A stretch of DNA of 64,000 bases, taken from positions 16,748 through 80,747 of the forward strand of contig CANCXX010000021.1 in the NCBI GenBank assembly GCA_947381965.1. Reading direction: 5' to 3'. The notes under the pieces were generated by a model that saw only the letters and a list, made by a program, of their open reading frames with translations, had not been told where the DNA came from and ran no database searches. Shown here one piece after another: positions 25,700 through 35,400 of this stretch (positions are counted from its first letter, which is position 1; every line of letters begins with the position of its first letter). The translations under genes and the position numbers were made by a program. This stretch comes from an uncultured bacterium (lineage in GTDB: Bacteria; Bacillota; Clostridia; Lachnospirales; Lachnospiraceae).

Positions 25700-27115
25700 A
25701 TGAAAAAGTACAGTATGCTTACAGACAGTCCGGGGAAATCGCTTTTTTTCTTTGCACTTCCTATGATTTTGGGAAATCTTTTCCAACAGTTTTATTCTAC
25801 AGTAGATTCTATAATTGTTGGTCAGTTTGTGGGGGAAGAGGCATTAGCGGCAGTAGGGGCGTCTTATTCCCTCACAACAGTTTTTATAATGATTGCCATT
25901 GGGGGAGGTATTGGCGCATCGGTTATAACTTCGCAATATTTGGGAGCTGGAATATACCGGAAAATGAAAACTTCAGTATACACAGCGCTTATTAGCTTTC
26001 TTACGGTAAGTGTTCTTCTTGGAATGTTTGGGCTGTTTTTTAGCAAAAGCATATTGACGGCTCTTCACACGCCGGAAAATATCCTGGTAGATGCCATACT
26101 ATATCTTAAAATTTATTTTATTGGCCTTCCATTTTTATTTATGTATAATATTTTGTCTTCTATTTTTAACGCATTGGGCAATTCCAGGACTCCGCTGTAC
26201 TTGCTGATTTTTTCCTCGCTTTTTAATATTGTAATGGATCTTGTTTTGGTTAGGGGGTTTGGCTTTGGCATTGCGGGAGCTGCCATTGCGACTGTAATTG
26301 CCCAAGGAATTTCAGCGGTGATTTCCTTTCTGCTTCTTATGAGATGTCTGGATAAATATAAGGATGAAACAGAGGTATATGATAATCCGGCTATAACTGC
26401 CGGGATGGAAATGGTGGGAGCTGTACAGAAGGAAAAATCCGTGTTTTTTGACGGCCAGATGCTTGGAAATATGATAAAAGTAGCGATACCTTCCATGCTG
26501 CAGCAGTCAATTGTATCTGTTGGTATGTTGCTGGTGCAGTCTGTGGTAAACGGCTTTGGTTCATCGGTACTTGCTGGTTATACGGCGGGAATGCGTATTG
26601 AGTCTATCTGCATTGTGCCTATGATAGCATCAGGAAATGCCGTATCTACATTTACAGCCCAAAATCTTGGAGCTGGAGAACCGGAGAGGGTAAAAAAGGG
26701 ATATCTTGCAGCAGTTAAGATGGTGGCGTCCTTTGCAGTTTTTATTTGTCTGGCGCTTGTCATGTTTCATGAAAGTATCATTAGTTCCTTTTTGGAAGAG
26801 GGGAGCGATGCGGCGGCTTTTGAAACAGGTAATGCTTATTTGTCTTTTATTGCTTTTTTCTTTGTATTTATTGGGCTTAAAGCAATTACTGACGGTGTGC
26901 TAAGAGGCGCTGGAGATGTGATAGTTTTCACACTGGCAAATCTTATTAATCTTGGAATCCGTGTTGCTTTTGCTTTTTCTTTTGCGTCTGTGCTGGGGGT
27001 ACAGGCAGTCTGGTTTGCGGTTCCTATTGGCTGGACAGCTAACTATCTGATTTCTTTTGTAAGATTTCTGTCCGGTAAGTGGAGCAGCAAAAAGCTGATT
27101 AAAACAGAAGAATAG
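25700..27115 (+). CDS. MATE-family efflux transporter
   Basis: 471 residues and about 12 membrane segments. Motifs 'MILGNLFQQFYSTVDSIIVGQFVG' at the start and 'NAVSTFTAQNLGAGEPERVKKGY' in the middle are those of NorM/DinF-type exporters coupled to Na+ or H+. It lies in one transcript with the C39-like gene, so the two may handle the same compound. A typical AGGA site lies before the ATG. Confidence 0.92.
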   Translation: MKKYSMLTDSPGKSLFFFALPMILGNLFQQFYSTVDSIIVGQFVGEEALAAVGASYSLTTVFIMIAIGGGIGASVITSQYLGAGIYRKMKTSVYTALISFLTVSVLLGMFGLFFSKSILTALHTPENILVDAILYLKIYFIGLPFLFMYNILSSIFNALGNSRTPLYLLIFSSLFNIVMDLVLVRGFGFGIAGAAIATVIAQGISAVISFLLLMRCLDKYKDETEVYDNPAITAGMEMVGAVQKEKSVFFDGQMLGNMIKVAIPSMLQQSIVSVGMLLVQSVVNGFGSSVLAGYTAGMRIESICIVPMIASGNAVSTFTAQNLGAGEPERVKKGYLAAVKMVASFAVFICLALVMFHESIISSFLEEGSDAAAFETGNAYLSFIAFFFVFIGLKAITDGVLRGAGDVIVFTLANLINLGIRVAFAFSFASVLGVQAVWFAVPIGWTANYLISFVRFLSGKWSSKKLIKTEE

Positions 27116-27225
27116 AGAGAATAGGGAACAATAAAACAGCGGATGTCCGAACGAATAAGCGCTTATGCTGCTTATTTGCATTTGGGAGGGCAGAAGCAGA
27201 ACAATAATTAGGAGGAAAAATTTTT

Positions 27226-27810
27226 ATGGAGTTACTGGAAGAGAGAATCAGAAAGGACGGAAACGTTAAACCTGGTAATGTACTTAAGGTGGACAGTTTT
27301 TTGAATCACCAGATGGATGTGGAGCTATTTAGTGAGATGGGAAAGGAATTCCGCCGTCTTTTCCCTAGCGAAAAAATTAACAAAATTCTCACTATTGAAG
27401 CTTCGGGTATTGGTATTGCCTGCATTGCTGCCCAGTATTTTCATGTGCCAGTGGTATTTGCCAAGAAGTCACAAAGCGTTAATCTGGATGGGGAGCAGTA
27501 TATAACCAGAATAGAGTCTTTTACTCATAAGAGAGTCTATGACGTGATAGTGTCCAAAAAGTATCTGGGGAAAGGCGACCATGTGTTGATTATTGATGAT
27601 TTTCTTGCCAATGGTTGTGCGGCGGCAGGTTTGATTGACTTGGTAAAAAGTGCCGGGGCAGTAGTGGAGGGAGTTGGAATTGCTATTGAAAAAGGATTTC
27701 AGGAGGGTGGCCGTCTATTAAGAAGTAAAGGGGTAAGAGTGGAGTCGCTGGCTATTGTGGAAAGCATGGACGACCAGACAGGAGAAATTGTTTTCCGTAG
27801 CCAAAACTAG
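27226..27810 (+). CDS. xpt: Xanthine phosphoribosyltransferase
   Basis: 194 residues; '[12 protein letters not shown]' start, PRPP loop '[14 protein letters not shown]', and '[23 protein letters not shown]' are typical of Xpt. It salvages xanthine to XMP. AGGAGG site. In many Firmicutes a purine riboswitch lies upstream; the 110 bases here show no such fold, so control must differ. No xanthine permease gene is next to it. Confidence 0.93.
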   Translation: MELLEERIRKDGNVKPGNVLKVDSFLNHQMDVELFSEMGKEFRRLFPSEKINKILTIEASGIGIACIAAQYFHVPVVFAKKSQSVNLDGEQYITRIESFTHKRVYDVIVSKKYLGKGDHVLIIDDFLANGCAAAGLIDLVKSAGAVVEGVGIAIEKGFQEGGRLLRSKGVRVESLAIVESMDDQTGEIVFRSQN

Positions 27811-27956
27811 TATAATCCGCTCCATACATGTTTCATTAGTCTAAATTTTATCTGCACTGCCTTTTTCCGCCACCTTGCCGGCTGAAAATTTATCCTTTGT
27901 AAAACAAAGTGGTAATTAGTGAGGGGCATATTGGGGAGAACGAATAAGATACATAA

Positions 27957-28003
27957 AAAATAATAAAAAGGTGCGTAAACGCTACGCACCTTTTTATTAT
28001 TTT
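27957..28003. terminator. Bidirectional terminator
   Basis: Long perfect arms around AACGC (left arm ends at 27977, right arm starts at 27983), with A/T runs at both ends. It lies after the PBP gene on the minus strand and after xpt on the plus strand. Confidence 0.85.
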
Positions 28004-28004
28004 T

Positions 28005-30728
28005 TTATTCTGCAGCTCCATTACTGTCGTCAGGAGGAGCCGCAGGCGCTCCTTCGGGAGGAATGCCGGCTGCCTGCGCTGCTGCTAAGGCAGCTGCATT
28101 AATTTCATTTTGCTGTTGCGCAATTATGGCTTCAATACCAGGCTGGGTCATAAACTCAGCATTATGAGGACATGTATTCATCTGGTTTTGCGGCACAACT
28201 ACTGTGGAAACAGATCCATCAGCATTGGTTATTTGCTGAGTGGTGGAAGTTCCCTGCTGTAAAGAAGGATGTTCTAATGGGGTAAGTTCCAAAACGCCTC
28301 CAACCTTGAAAGGACATGATTCGCTGGCAGGAAGGTTTGTGTATTGACAGATCATACCCTGATAGTGGACATCGCAGCTTTCTGTGGGGATAGTCCCTTC
28401 TGCAAAATATTCTGACCGCAGAGTTCCGTCACAAAGTCCTGCAATGGGAAGCTTACCGGAACGGGCACAGACTGTTGCCTGTACAATGCCGCTTGACGGC
28501 ATGGGAAAAGATTCGCTTGGAAGCTCTTCATGAACTCTTTCCATGACACCTCGCCAGAGCTTTTTGGCAAGGCTGCGTTCTTCCCCTTTTCTAAGCTTAG
28601 TGTTGTTATCATAGCCAGTCCAGACTGTAGCGGTGTAATAGGGTGTATAGCCAGTAAACCAGACATCATTGTAATCCGATGTGGTGCCGGTTTTTCCGGC
28701 AATTGCCATATTTCTGAAATTAACGGCAGTACCAGTTCCATGAGTTACCACATCCATCATGGCGCTGGTTAAAAGCCATGCTGTGGTATCTTTGATAACT
28801 TGTCTGGAATCAGGCTGGGAGTTATCCAATATTATATTTCCATCATGATCTACCACTTTGGTGTAGAGTTTTGGTTTTACATAGGTTCCACTATTTGCAA
28901 TAGTGGCATAGGAAGCGTTTAGCTCCTCATTGGTAACACCGTCTGTGATGCCGCCTAAAGCAAGAGACTGCTGGATGTCGGAGAAAACCTGGGTTTCTCC
29001 ATTTATTGTAACTTCCTTGCGGTCTACAACAGTAGTAAAACCAAAATTCTTTAGATAATCAAATCCCAGCTGTGGAGTAATCATGGTTAAAGTTTTGACA
29101 GCAATAATATTCATGGAATCTATAATACCCTGACGAAGGGAGTTCATGCCCCGGTATCCGGAGTACCAGTTATTGACCGGACGTCCGTTGGCATAGTTAA
29201 AAGGCGCGTCATTTACCATTGTGGCAAGGTTTAAACCTGCGCTGTCAAGAGCCGGTGCATAAACGGCAACTACCTTAAAGGTAGAACCAGGCTGACGTTT
29301 GGTGTCTGTGGCACGGTTTAAGGTCTTGCTTCCCTCTTTGGCGCCGCGTCCGCCTACCATGGCAACCACATAACCGGTATGCTGATCTTCAACAGTAATA
29401 GATACCTGAGGCTGGGGGGTGAGGCTGACATTTTCATCAAAAACTTCATCACCTTCGCTTAAATGTGCAGTTTTGTAGTCTGCAATCTGGGCATAAGCAT
29501 CTTCCTGCGTGTTATAAATAAGGTTAAAGGAGGGATCCTGCTGTTCTCTGTAATAAGCCCGGAACATTTCTGTGCTGTGATTTTCAAATTCGCCATTAGC
29601 TTTTTTTATAGTCAGCGCATAATTTAAATACCAGCGGACATTGGCAGGGTAGTTTTCTTCATTGGAAAACACCTCATCACAGATAGACTGAATATGAGGG
29701 TCCTGGGTGGAATAAATCTTAAGGCCCCCACTGTAAAGCAAGGTGAAAGCCTGGGTTTCATTATATCCCGCAGCTAAAAGATCGTTCATCACATCATCGG
29801 TTAATGCGTCCACAAAGTATGTATTAACCGCAGAATCTTCGGAGTCTTCATTGACAATCTGTATGCGGGAATAAACGTCATCTGCCATGGCTTCATCATA
29901 TTCCGCCTGGGAGATATATCCCTGGTCCAGCATATTTCCCAGCACTTTTTTTCTTCTGCCAGCATTGGCATCAGGGTGGGAAATCGGATTAAAGCGGGAA
30001 GGATTCTGTGTGATGCCGGCAATGACTGCACATTCAGAGAGATTTAAAGAATTTACCGATTTGTTAAAATAGCGCAGGGAAGCCGCCTGTACACCTAAGG
30101 TATTTTGTCCCAGATTAATGCTGTTCATATAATTGAGAAGCACTTCCTCCTTTGACATGGATTTGGTCAACTCAATGGCCAGATACTGTTCCTGGATTTT
30201 TCGCTTCATACTGTCAGCAAATCCGGTTTCACTGGTCCAGTCAGTAAAAACGTTATTTTTCAGCAGCTGCTGGGTGATAGTACTGGCGCCTTCTGTAAAA
30301 TGAAAACCGTTTGTAATACCTACATAGGCCGCCCTGAAAATACCTTTAACATCTATACCGTTGTGATCATAGAAGCGCTCATCTTCTATGGCAACAAAGG
30401 CATGGGCTAAGTCTTCCGGAATCATATCCTGTGTGACAGGGATACGGTTGGAATTTTGTGAAACAAGTTTGGCAATTTGGTTGCCTTCCAGGTCATAAAC
30501 GAAGGTGGAAAAACCTGTAGGGGTGACTTTGACGTTTTCGATGCTGGGAGCAGTGTCAATGACTCCTTTAAAAATGCCGAAAGCCATGCTGACGCCAATA
30601 ATGCCTATGCCAATAATGGCAAGGAGGGAAAGATTTAATACCGCCAGAAGCAGTTTCTTTCCAAGTTTTGTTGATGTTGCATGCAGGGATTTTTGTCTGG
30701 CACGAATCCCTTTTTTACTGTAGTTCAT
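28005..30728 (-). CDS. pbpA: Class A penicillin-binding protein 1A
   Basis: 907 residues from the ATG at 30728 with GGAGG. Order: basic cytoplasmic tail, one membrane segment (about 24-52), glycosyltransferase 51 domain ('AIEDERFYDHNGID', 'STITQQLLKN'), then transpeptidase with 'GSTFK' (active Ser), 'SMN' and 'GKTGTTSDYNDVWFTGY'. The C-terminus is a Pro/Ala/Gln-rich tail of about 60 residues. It polymerises and cross-links peptidoglycan outside the membrane and is a beta-lactam target. Monocistronic. Confidence 0.95.
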   Translation of the reverse strand: MNYSKKGIRARQKSLHATSTKLGKKLLLAVLNLSLLAIIGIGIIGVSMAFGIFKGVIDTAPSIENVKVTPTGFSTFVYDLEGNQIAKLVSQNSNRIPVTQDMIPEDLAHAFVAIEDERFYDHNGIDVKGIFRAAYVGITNGFHFTEGASTITQQLLKNNVFTDWTSETGFADSMKRKIQEQYLAIELTKSMSKEEVLLNYMNSINLGQNTLGVQAASLRYFNKSVNSLNLSECAVIAGITQNPSRFNPISHPDANAGRRKKVLGNMLDQGYISQAEYDEAMADDVYSRIQIVNEDSEDSAVNTYFVDALTDDVMNDLLAAGYNETQAFTLLYSGGLKIYSTQDPHIQSICDEVFSNEENYPANVRWYLNYALTIKKANGEFENHSTEMFRAYYREQQDPSFNLIYNTQEDAYAQIADYKTAHLSEGDEVFDENVSLTPQPQVSITVEDQHTGYVVAMVGGRGAKEGSKTLNRATDTKRQPGSTFKVVAVYAPALDSAGLNLATMVNDAPFNYANGRPVNNWYSGYRGMNSLRQGIIDSMNIIAVKTLTMITPQLGFDYLKNFGFTTVVDRKEVTINGETQVFSDIQQSLALGGITDGVTNEELNASYATIANSGTYVKPKLYTKVVDHDGNIILDNSQPDSRQVIKDTTAWLLTSAMMDVVTHGTGTAVNFRNMAIAGKTGTTSDYNDVWFTGYTPYYTATVWTGYDNNTKLRKGEERSLAKKLWRGVMERVHEELPSESFPMPSSGIVQATVCARSGKLPIAGLCDGTLRSEYFAEGTIPTESCDVHYQGMICQYTNLPASESCPFKVGGVLELTPLEHPSLQQGTSTTQQITNADGSVSTVVVPQNQMNTCPHNAEFMTQPGIEAIIAQQQNEINAAALAAAQAAGIPPEGAPAAPPDDSNGAAE

Positions 30729-30929
30729 GTATATGCCTCCATGTAGATTGAAATCATATTCAAATTCTGAACACTTAGAGTATACCAAAATGTGGGACCG
30801 AAATAAAGTTTTTTATGTTTTATTAAGAATTATTCACAATTTGATACACAATTATTCCCCTTTGTGTTAAACTTCAAGAAGCAGAAATAACAGAATTACA
30901 AGAAGAATCATAAAAGAAGGTAAAAGAAT

Positions 30930-31595
30930 ATGCAGGGGAATGAAAATGAATTTCTTCCATATAAAGTAGTATATCGGCAGGGGCATGGAGAATATGAAGA
31001 AAAGAAATCACGGTTTATTGCGAATGTAGTGCCTGTGACATCGGAAAAAGAGGCAGCAGAGTTTATAGAGACAATAAAAAAGAAATATTATGATGCCCGG
31101 CATAATTGTCCGGCCTTTATAATAGGAAGAAACAGGGAGCTTACAAGATGCAGTGATGATGGGGAACCTTCCGGCACAGCAGGAAAACCGATTCTGGAAG
31201 TGCTTTTGGGGGCTGGTGTCACGAATGTGGCGGCAGTAGTTACCAGATATTTTGGAGGTACCCTTTTAGGCACAGGGGGGCTGGTGCGGGCCTATACAAA
31301 CGCAGCCCAGGCAGCTATTATGGATGCCGGAATTGCAACTATGTTCTATGGAAAAGAAATAACAATAGGAATTGACTATGCTGATGTGGGGAAAGTGCAG
31401 TATTTGCTGGGAAGCAGGCAGATTGAAATTGCTGCGTCCAGATACACGGATAAGGTGGAGTTTGATGTCCGTATTCCGGCCCAATATCAGCAGGAGGTGG
31501 AGAAGGCGCTGACAGAATCTACCTCAGCAAGGGCACGGATAACAGTAACAGGTTCCGGCTATTACATGGAAAAGGCGGAGATGAAAATCCGTTGA
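30930..31595 (+). CDS. yigZ: YigZ / IMPACT family protein
   Basis: 221 residues. Typical 'KKSRFIANVVPV', 'DARHNCPAFIIG', 'SDDGEPSGTAGKPIL', 'VTRYFGGTLLGTGGLVRAYTNAA', with a C-terminal ferredoxin-like DUF1949 part. The family is linked to translation regulation in eukaryotes (IMPACT); the bacterial role is not settled. Well-formed AAGG ribosome site. Confidence 0.92.
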   Translation: MQGNENEFLPYKVVYRQGHGEYEEKKSRFIANVVPVTSEKEAAEFIETIKKKYYDARHNCPAFIIGRNRELTRCSDDGEPSGTAGKPILEVLLGAGVTNVAAVVTRYFGGTLLGTGGLVRAYTNAAQAAIMDAGIATMFYGKEITIGIDYADVGKVQYLLGSRQIEIAASRYTDKVEFDVRIPAQYQQEVEKALTESTSARARITVTGSGYYMEKAEMKIR

Positions 31596-31668
31596 CAAAG
31601 AAAGCGCCTTAAGCTAAAGTAAAAATGGTAACTGACAACAGGCATTCTTCTGAAAGGTGGTGGTTTTT

Positions 31669-31779
31669 ATGAATAAGAGTACAGCAGGCAGTACAGATAT
31701 TCCTCCTCATGAACGGGGCATAAAAATCATATATAAAGGAGAAGAGCCATGGAAGAGATTAAAGAGCTTGAAGTTATAA
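31669..31779 (+). CDS. Possible 36-codon leader ORF of mgtE
   Basis: It starts with ATG after AGGTGG and ends 31 bases inside mgtE in another frame. The peptide has a 'PP' pair near codon 12 and a basic C-terminus. The mgtE ribosome site GGAGAAG lies inside it. Proline-containing leader peptides control Mg2+ transporter genes in enterobacteria by stalling; whether this ORF does so here is untested, and it may not be translated. Confidence 0.35.
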   Translation: MNKSTAGSTDIPPHERGIKIIYKGEEPWKRLKSLKL

Positions 31780-33101
31780 GAGAATTGCTGGAAACAAAGC
31801 AGTATGCCAGTCTCAGGCGGAGGATGGAAGCCATGAATACTGCTGACCTTGCGGCAGTCATGGATGAATTTGGCGAGGAGGATTTGCTGAAAATTTTCCG
31901 GCTTCTGTCCAAGGATATGGCAGCGGATGTTTTTTCTTATTTGGAGGTGGACAGTCAGCAGTTTATCATAACCAGCCTGTCAGAAAAAGATGCGGCAGGC
32001 ATCATAGATAATCTGATGGCGGATGATGCAACGGACCTTTTAGAGGAAATGCCCGCCAATGTGGTAAAAAAACTGCTTGCCAATGCAAATCCGGAAACCA
32101 GAAGGGATATCAACCAACTGCTCAGATATCCGGAAGATTCTGCCGGAAGTATTATGACGGTGGAATATGTGGATTTAAAAGAAAATATGACCATAGAAGA
32201 TGCTATTGCCCGCATAAGAAAGGTGGGGATGGACAGTGAAACCATTAATATCTGTTATGTGCTGGATGCCAAAAGAACCCTGGTAGGGACAGTAGCCCTG
32301 CGCTATCTGCTGATTAGTCCGGGAGATGCAATAATTAGTGATATTATGCACGAAAATGTGGTTTATATCAATACGATGATGGATCAGGAAGAGGTTGCCA
32401 GGCAGTTTCAGAAGTATGACTTTACTGCTATGCCCGTTGTGGACAATGAAAAGCGGCTGGTGGGAATTATCACGGTGGATGACGTGGTGGATATTTTGCA
32501 GGAAGAGGCAACGGAAGATATGGAAAAAATGGCTGCTATTGTGCCGTCAGACAAGCCATATATGAAAACAAGTGTATTTGAGACCTGGAAGAAACGTATG
32601 CCGTGGCTGCTGCTTTTAATGATATCGGCTGCTTTTACGGGAAGTATTCTGACAGCTTTTGAGGGAGCGCTGATGGCGTATGGCGTATTAATTGCCTATA
32701 TTCCCATGCTTATGGACACTGGGGGAAATGCAGGGGGACAGGCTAGTGTAACGATTATCCGCGGACTGTCCCTAAAAGAAATTGAGTTTCGGGACAGCTT
32801 CCGGGTGGTATGGAAAGAAATACGGGTGGCATTGCTCTGCGGCGTTACTTTATCTGCTGCTAATTTTCTTAAACTTCTTTTTTTTGACAGGGTAGGCATA
32901 ATGGTGGCGCTTGTAGTATGTATTACGCTGGTTGCGGCAGTTCTGATTGCAAAAGTGGTGGGATGCCTTTTGCCCCTGCTTGCAAAAAAGATTGGATTTG
33001 ATCCGGCAGTTATGGCAAGCCCTTTTATTACAACCATTGTGGATGTTTTATCCCTTTTGGTATATTTCCAGGTTGCAGCATGGCTGCTTCCTATTGGATA
33101 A
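31749..33101 (+). CDS. mgtE: MgtE magnesium transporter
   Basis: 450 residues: N-terminal helical MgtE_N domain (about 1-130), two CBS domains (about 135-255, 'VGTVALRYLL', 'LVGIITVDDVVDI'), then five membrane segments with the signature 'YIPMLMDTGGNAGGQASV'. A gated Mg2+ channel of the inner membrane; cytosolic domains close it at high Mg2+. I see no M-box riboswitch in the short leader; a small ORF is there instead. Confidence 0.95.
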   Translation: MEEIKELEVIRELLETKQYASLRRRMEAMNTADLAAVMDEFGEEDLLKIFRLLSKDMAADVFSYLEVDSQQFIITSLSEKDAAGIIDNLMADDATDLLEEMPANVVKKLLANANPETRRDINQLLRYPEDSAGSIMTVEYVDLKENMTIEDAIARIRKVGMDSETINICYVLDAKRTLVGTVALRYLLISPGDAIISDIMHENVVYINTMMDQEEVARQFQKYDFTAMPVVDNEKRLVGIITVDDVVDILQEEATEDMEKMAAIVPSDKPYMKTSVFETWKKRMPWLLLLMISAAFTGSILTAFEGALMAYGVLIAYIPMLMDTGGNAGGQASVTIIRGLSLKEIEFRDSFRVVWKEIRVALLCGVTLSAANFLKLLFFDRVGIMVALVVCITLVAAVLIAKVVGCLLPLLAKKIGFDPAVMASPFITTIVDVLSLLVYFQVAAWLLPIG

Positions 33102-33149
33102 TATGATCATATTTTTACATTGCTGTCATCAGGCATCCTTATGTGAAAT

Positions 33150-33184
33150 AAAAACTCCGGTCAGGACTCTGGCCGGAGTTTGGT
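33150..33184 (-). terminator. Terminator after typA
   Basis: Ten-base arms AACTCCGGYC/GRCCGGAGTT with an 8-base loop; on the minus strand TTTTTAT follows. It lies between convergent mgtE and typA. Confidence 0.8.
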
Positions 33185-33206
33185 ATTTCTGGGAATGCTG
33201 AAGTTT

Positions 33207-35054
33207 TCAGTTCTGGGCAAGAGATGCGTTTCGCATGGCAGCACGCTTGCGCATGGTGGGGTCCAGAATCTTTTTTCGTATTCTTAAAGATTTTGGGGTT
33301 ACTTCTAAAAGTTCGTCAGTGTCTATAAATTCAAGCGCCTGTTCCAGACTGAGGATTTTGGGAGGCGTAAGCCGGAGCGCTTCATCTGCGCTGGAAGAAC
33401 GGGTATTGGTGAGCTGTTTCTTTTTGCAGACATTCAGTTCAATGTCATCCCCTTTTCCATTTTGTCCCACAACCATGCCAGAGTAAACTTTTTCACCAGG
33501 GCCAATAAAAAGGGTTCCCCGCTCCTGGGCGTTATATAGACCATAAGTAATGGCTTCCCCGGCTTCAAAGGCAATCAGGGACCCTTGTTTACGGTATTGG
33601 ATATCTCCTTTGTAAGGGCCATAGCCATCAAAAATACTGTTCATAATGCCGTTTCCTTTGGTATCTGTCATAAATTCGCCCCGGTAGCCAATCAGCCCTC
33701 TGGACGGAATAGAAAATTCAAGCCGTGTATAGCCCCCGGAAGCAGCCCCCATGCTCTGGAGTTCCCCTTTTCTCTGGCTTAACTTTTCAATGACAGAGCC
33801 GGAAAATTCTTCAGGTACATCAATGTAACACAGTTCCATAGGTTCTAACTTTTTACCGTTTTCGTCGTTTTTATATAAGACTTCCGCTTTGCTTACTGCA
33901 AATTCAAATCCTTCCCGGCGCATATTTTCAATAAGCACAGACAAGTGAAGTTCGCCCCGGCCTGATACCTTAAAAGCCTCTGTTGTGTCTGTTTCTTCCA
34001 CCCGTAAAGAAACATCGGTATTTAACTCCCGAAATAGGCGTTCACGCAGGTGACGGCTGGTGACATATTTCCCTTCCTGTCCGGCAAGGGGAGAATCATT
34101 GACAATGAAGTGCATGGCAATGGTAGGCTCCGAAATTTTTTGGAAGGGAATGGGAATGGGGGTTTCAGGAGAGCAGAGGGTATCGCCAATGCGAATATCG
34201 GAAATACCGGAAATGGCCACAATGGAACCAGTATCTGCCTGCGTGACATCTACTTTATTTAGCCCGTCAAACTCATAAAGTTTGCTGACTTTTACTTTCC
34301 TGAGCTTGTCCGGATCATGGTGATTGACAATAACTACTTCCTGATTGACCCGTACAGAACCGTTGTCCACTTTACCAATGCCGATTCTGCCAACATATTC
34401 ATTATAATCAATGGTGCTGATGAGTATCTGAGTGCCTGCTTCCGGGTCGCCTTCCGGAGCAGGAATATAATCAAGAATGGTTTCAAACAATGGTGCCATA
34501 TCTGTGCCTGGTGTTTGAAGGTCCATGGTAGCAGTGCCGGTTTTGGCGGAAGCGAACACGAAAGGACAGTCAAATTGAGCCTCGTCCGCGTCTAACTCAA
34601 GGAAAAGTTCCAGAACTTCGTCTACCACTTCGGTGGGACGGGCCTCCGGGCGGTCAATTTTGTTTACACATACAATAACAGGCAGTTTAAGCTCCAGCGC
34701 TTTGCGGAGCACGAATTTTGTCTGGGGCATGGCGCCTTCAAAGGCATCTACCACCAGAATAACACCGTTTACCATTTTAAGGACACGCTCTACCTCTCCG
34801 CCGAAGTCAGCATGTCCGGGGGTATCAATAATGTTGATTTTAGTTCCTTTATAGGTAACGGCGGTATTTTTGGAAAGAATGGTAATTCCCCGTTCCCGTT
34901 CAATATCATTGGAATCCATAATGCGTTCAGTGATTTCCTGATTTTCACGGAACACACCGCTTTGCTTTAACAATTCGTCCACCAGAGTTGTTTTGCCATG
35001 GTCTACATGGGCGATGATGGCAATGTTTCTGACATTTTCTCGTTTCTGTCTCAT
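33207..35054 (-). CDS. typA: Ribosome-associated GTPase TypA/BipA
   Basis: 615 residues from the ATG at 35054 (GAGGAG site; an upstream in-frame Met is rejected). G1 'AHVDHGKTT', G3 'DTPGHADF', G4 'NKID'. EF-G-like domains follow, with the BipA C-terminal domain ('NTRSSSADEALRLTPPK'). The GTPase acts on 50S assembly and stress translation. Single gene with its own terminator. Confidence 0.96.
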   Translation of the reverse strand: MRQKRENVRNIAIIAHVDHGKTTLVDELLKQSGVFRENQEITERIMDSNDIERERGITILSKNTAVTYKGTKINIIDTPGHADFGGEVERVLKMVNGVILVVDAFEGAMPQTKFVLRKALELKLPVIVCVNKIDRPEARPTEVVDEVLELFLELDADEAQFDCPFVFASAKTGTATMDLQTPGTDMAPLFETILDYIPAPEGDPEAGTQILISTIDYNEYVGRIGIGKVDNGSVRVNQEVVIVNHHDPDKLRKVKVSKLYEFDGLNKVDVTQADTGSIVAISGISDIRIGDTLCSPETPIPIPFQKISEPTIAMHFIVNDSPLAGQEGKYVTSRHLRERLFRELNTDVSLRVEETDTTEAFKVSGRGELHLSVLIENMRREGFEFAVSKAEVLYKNDENGKKLEPMELCYIDVPEEFSGSVIEKLSQRKGELQSMGAASGGYTRLEFSIPSRGLIGYRGEFMTDTKGNGIMNSIFDGYGPYKGDIQYRKQGSLIAFEAGEAITYGLYNAQERGTLFIGPGEKVYSGMVVGQNGKGDDIELNVCKKKQLTNTRSSSADEALRLTPPKILSLEQALEFIDTDELLEVTPKSLRIRKKILDPTMRKRAAMRNASLAQN

Positions 35055-35400
35055 AAATTTGCTCCTCATAGTACATATTACCATATGACCGCCCGGATAT
35101 ACGGCGGCCGGTATTGATATTGTTTTTTATTTACATCTTTGTACAGAACAGTCCGTACCCTTAAAACGTACCAACAGATAGTTTTAAAATTCGTTTTAAA
35201 CTTCAAACCGCTTTAGTATAGCACTATTTTATATATCATGTAAATATAAAAATTTATATCCTGCTCTCTGGCAGCAGACAGAAATTTTTTGTACGGATGA
35301 AGCTGCGCGATAACTGACAGTTCTATATAAAGGATTTTCTCATATAAATAGTAATACATGACAGGAAAAAATTCTTAAAGAGTAAGAAGGGAGAACTAAA
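35055..35400. other. Intergenic region between divergent typA and the SSB-like gene
   Basis: About 346 bases, A/T-rich, without a convincing gene, RNA fold or repeat. It must carry two divergent promoters, but I cannot place either with confidence. Confidence 0.5.

Noticed and set aside
27116-27225. Purine riboswitch expected before xpt
   Set aside because: The 110-base leader lacks the conserved core bases and three-way junction of the purine aptamer.
31596-31748. M-box riboswitch before mgtE
   Set aside because: Too short a leader and no M-box motifs; a small ORF occupies the space.
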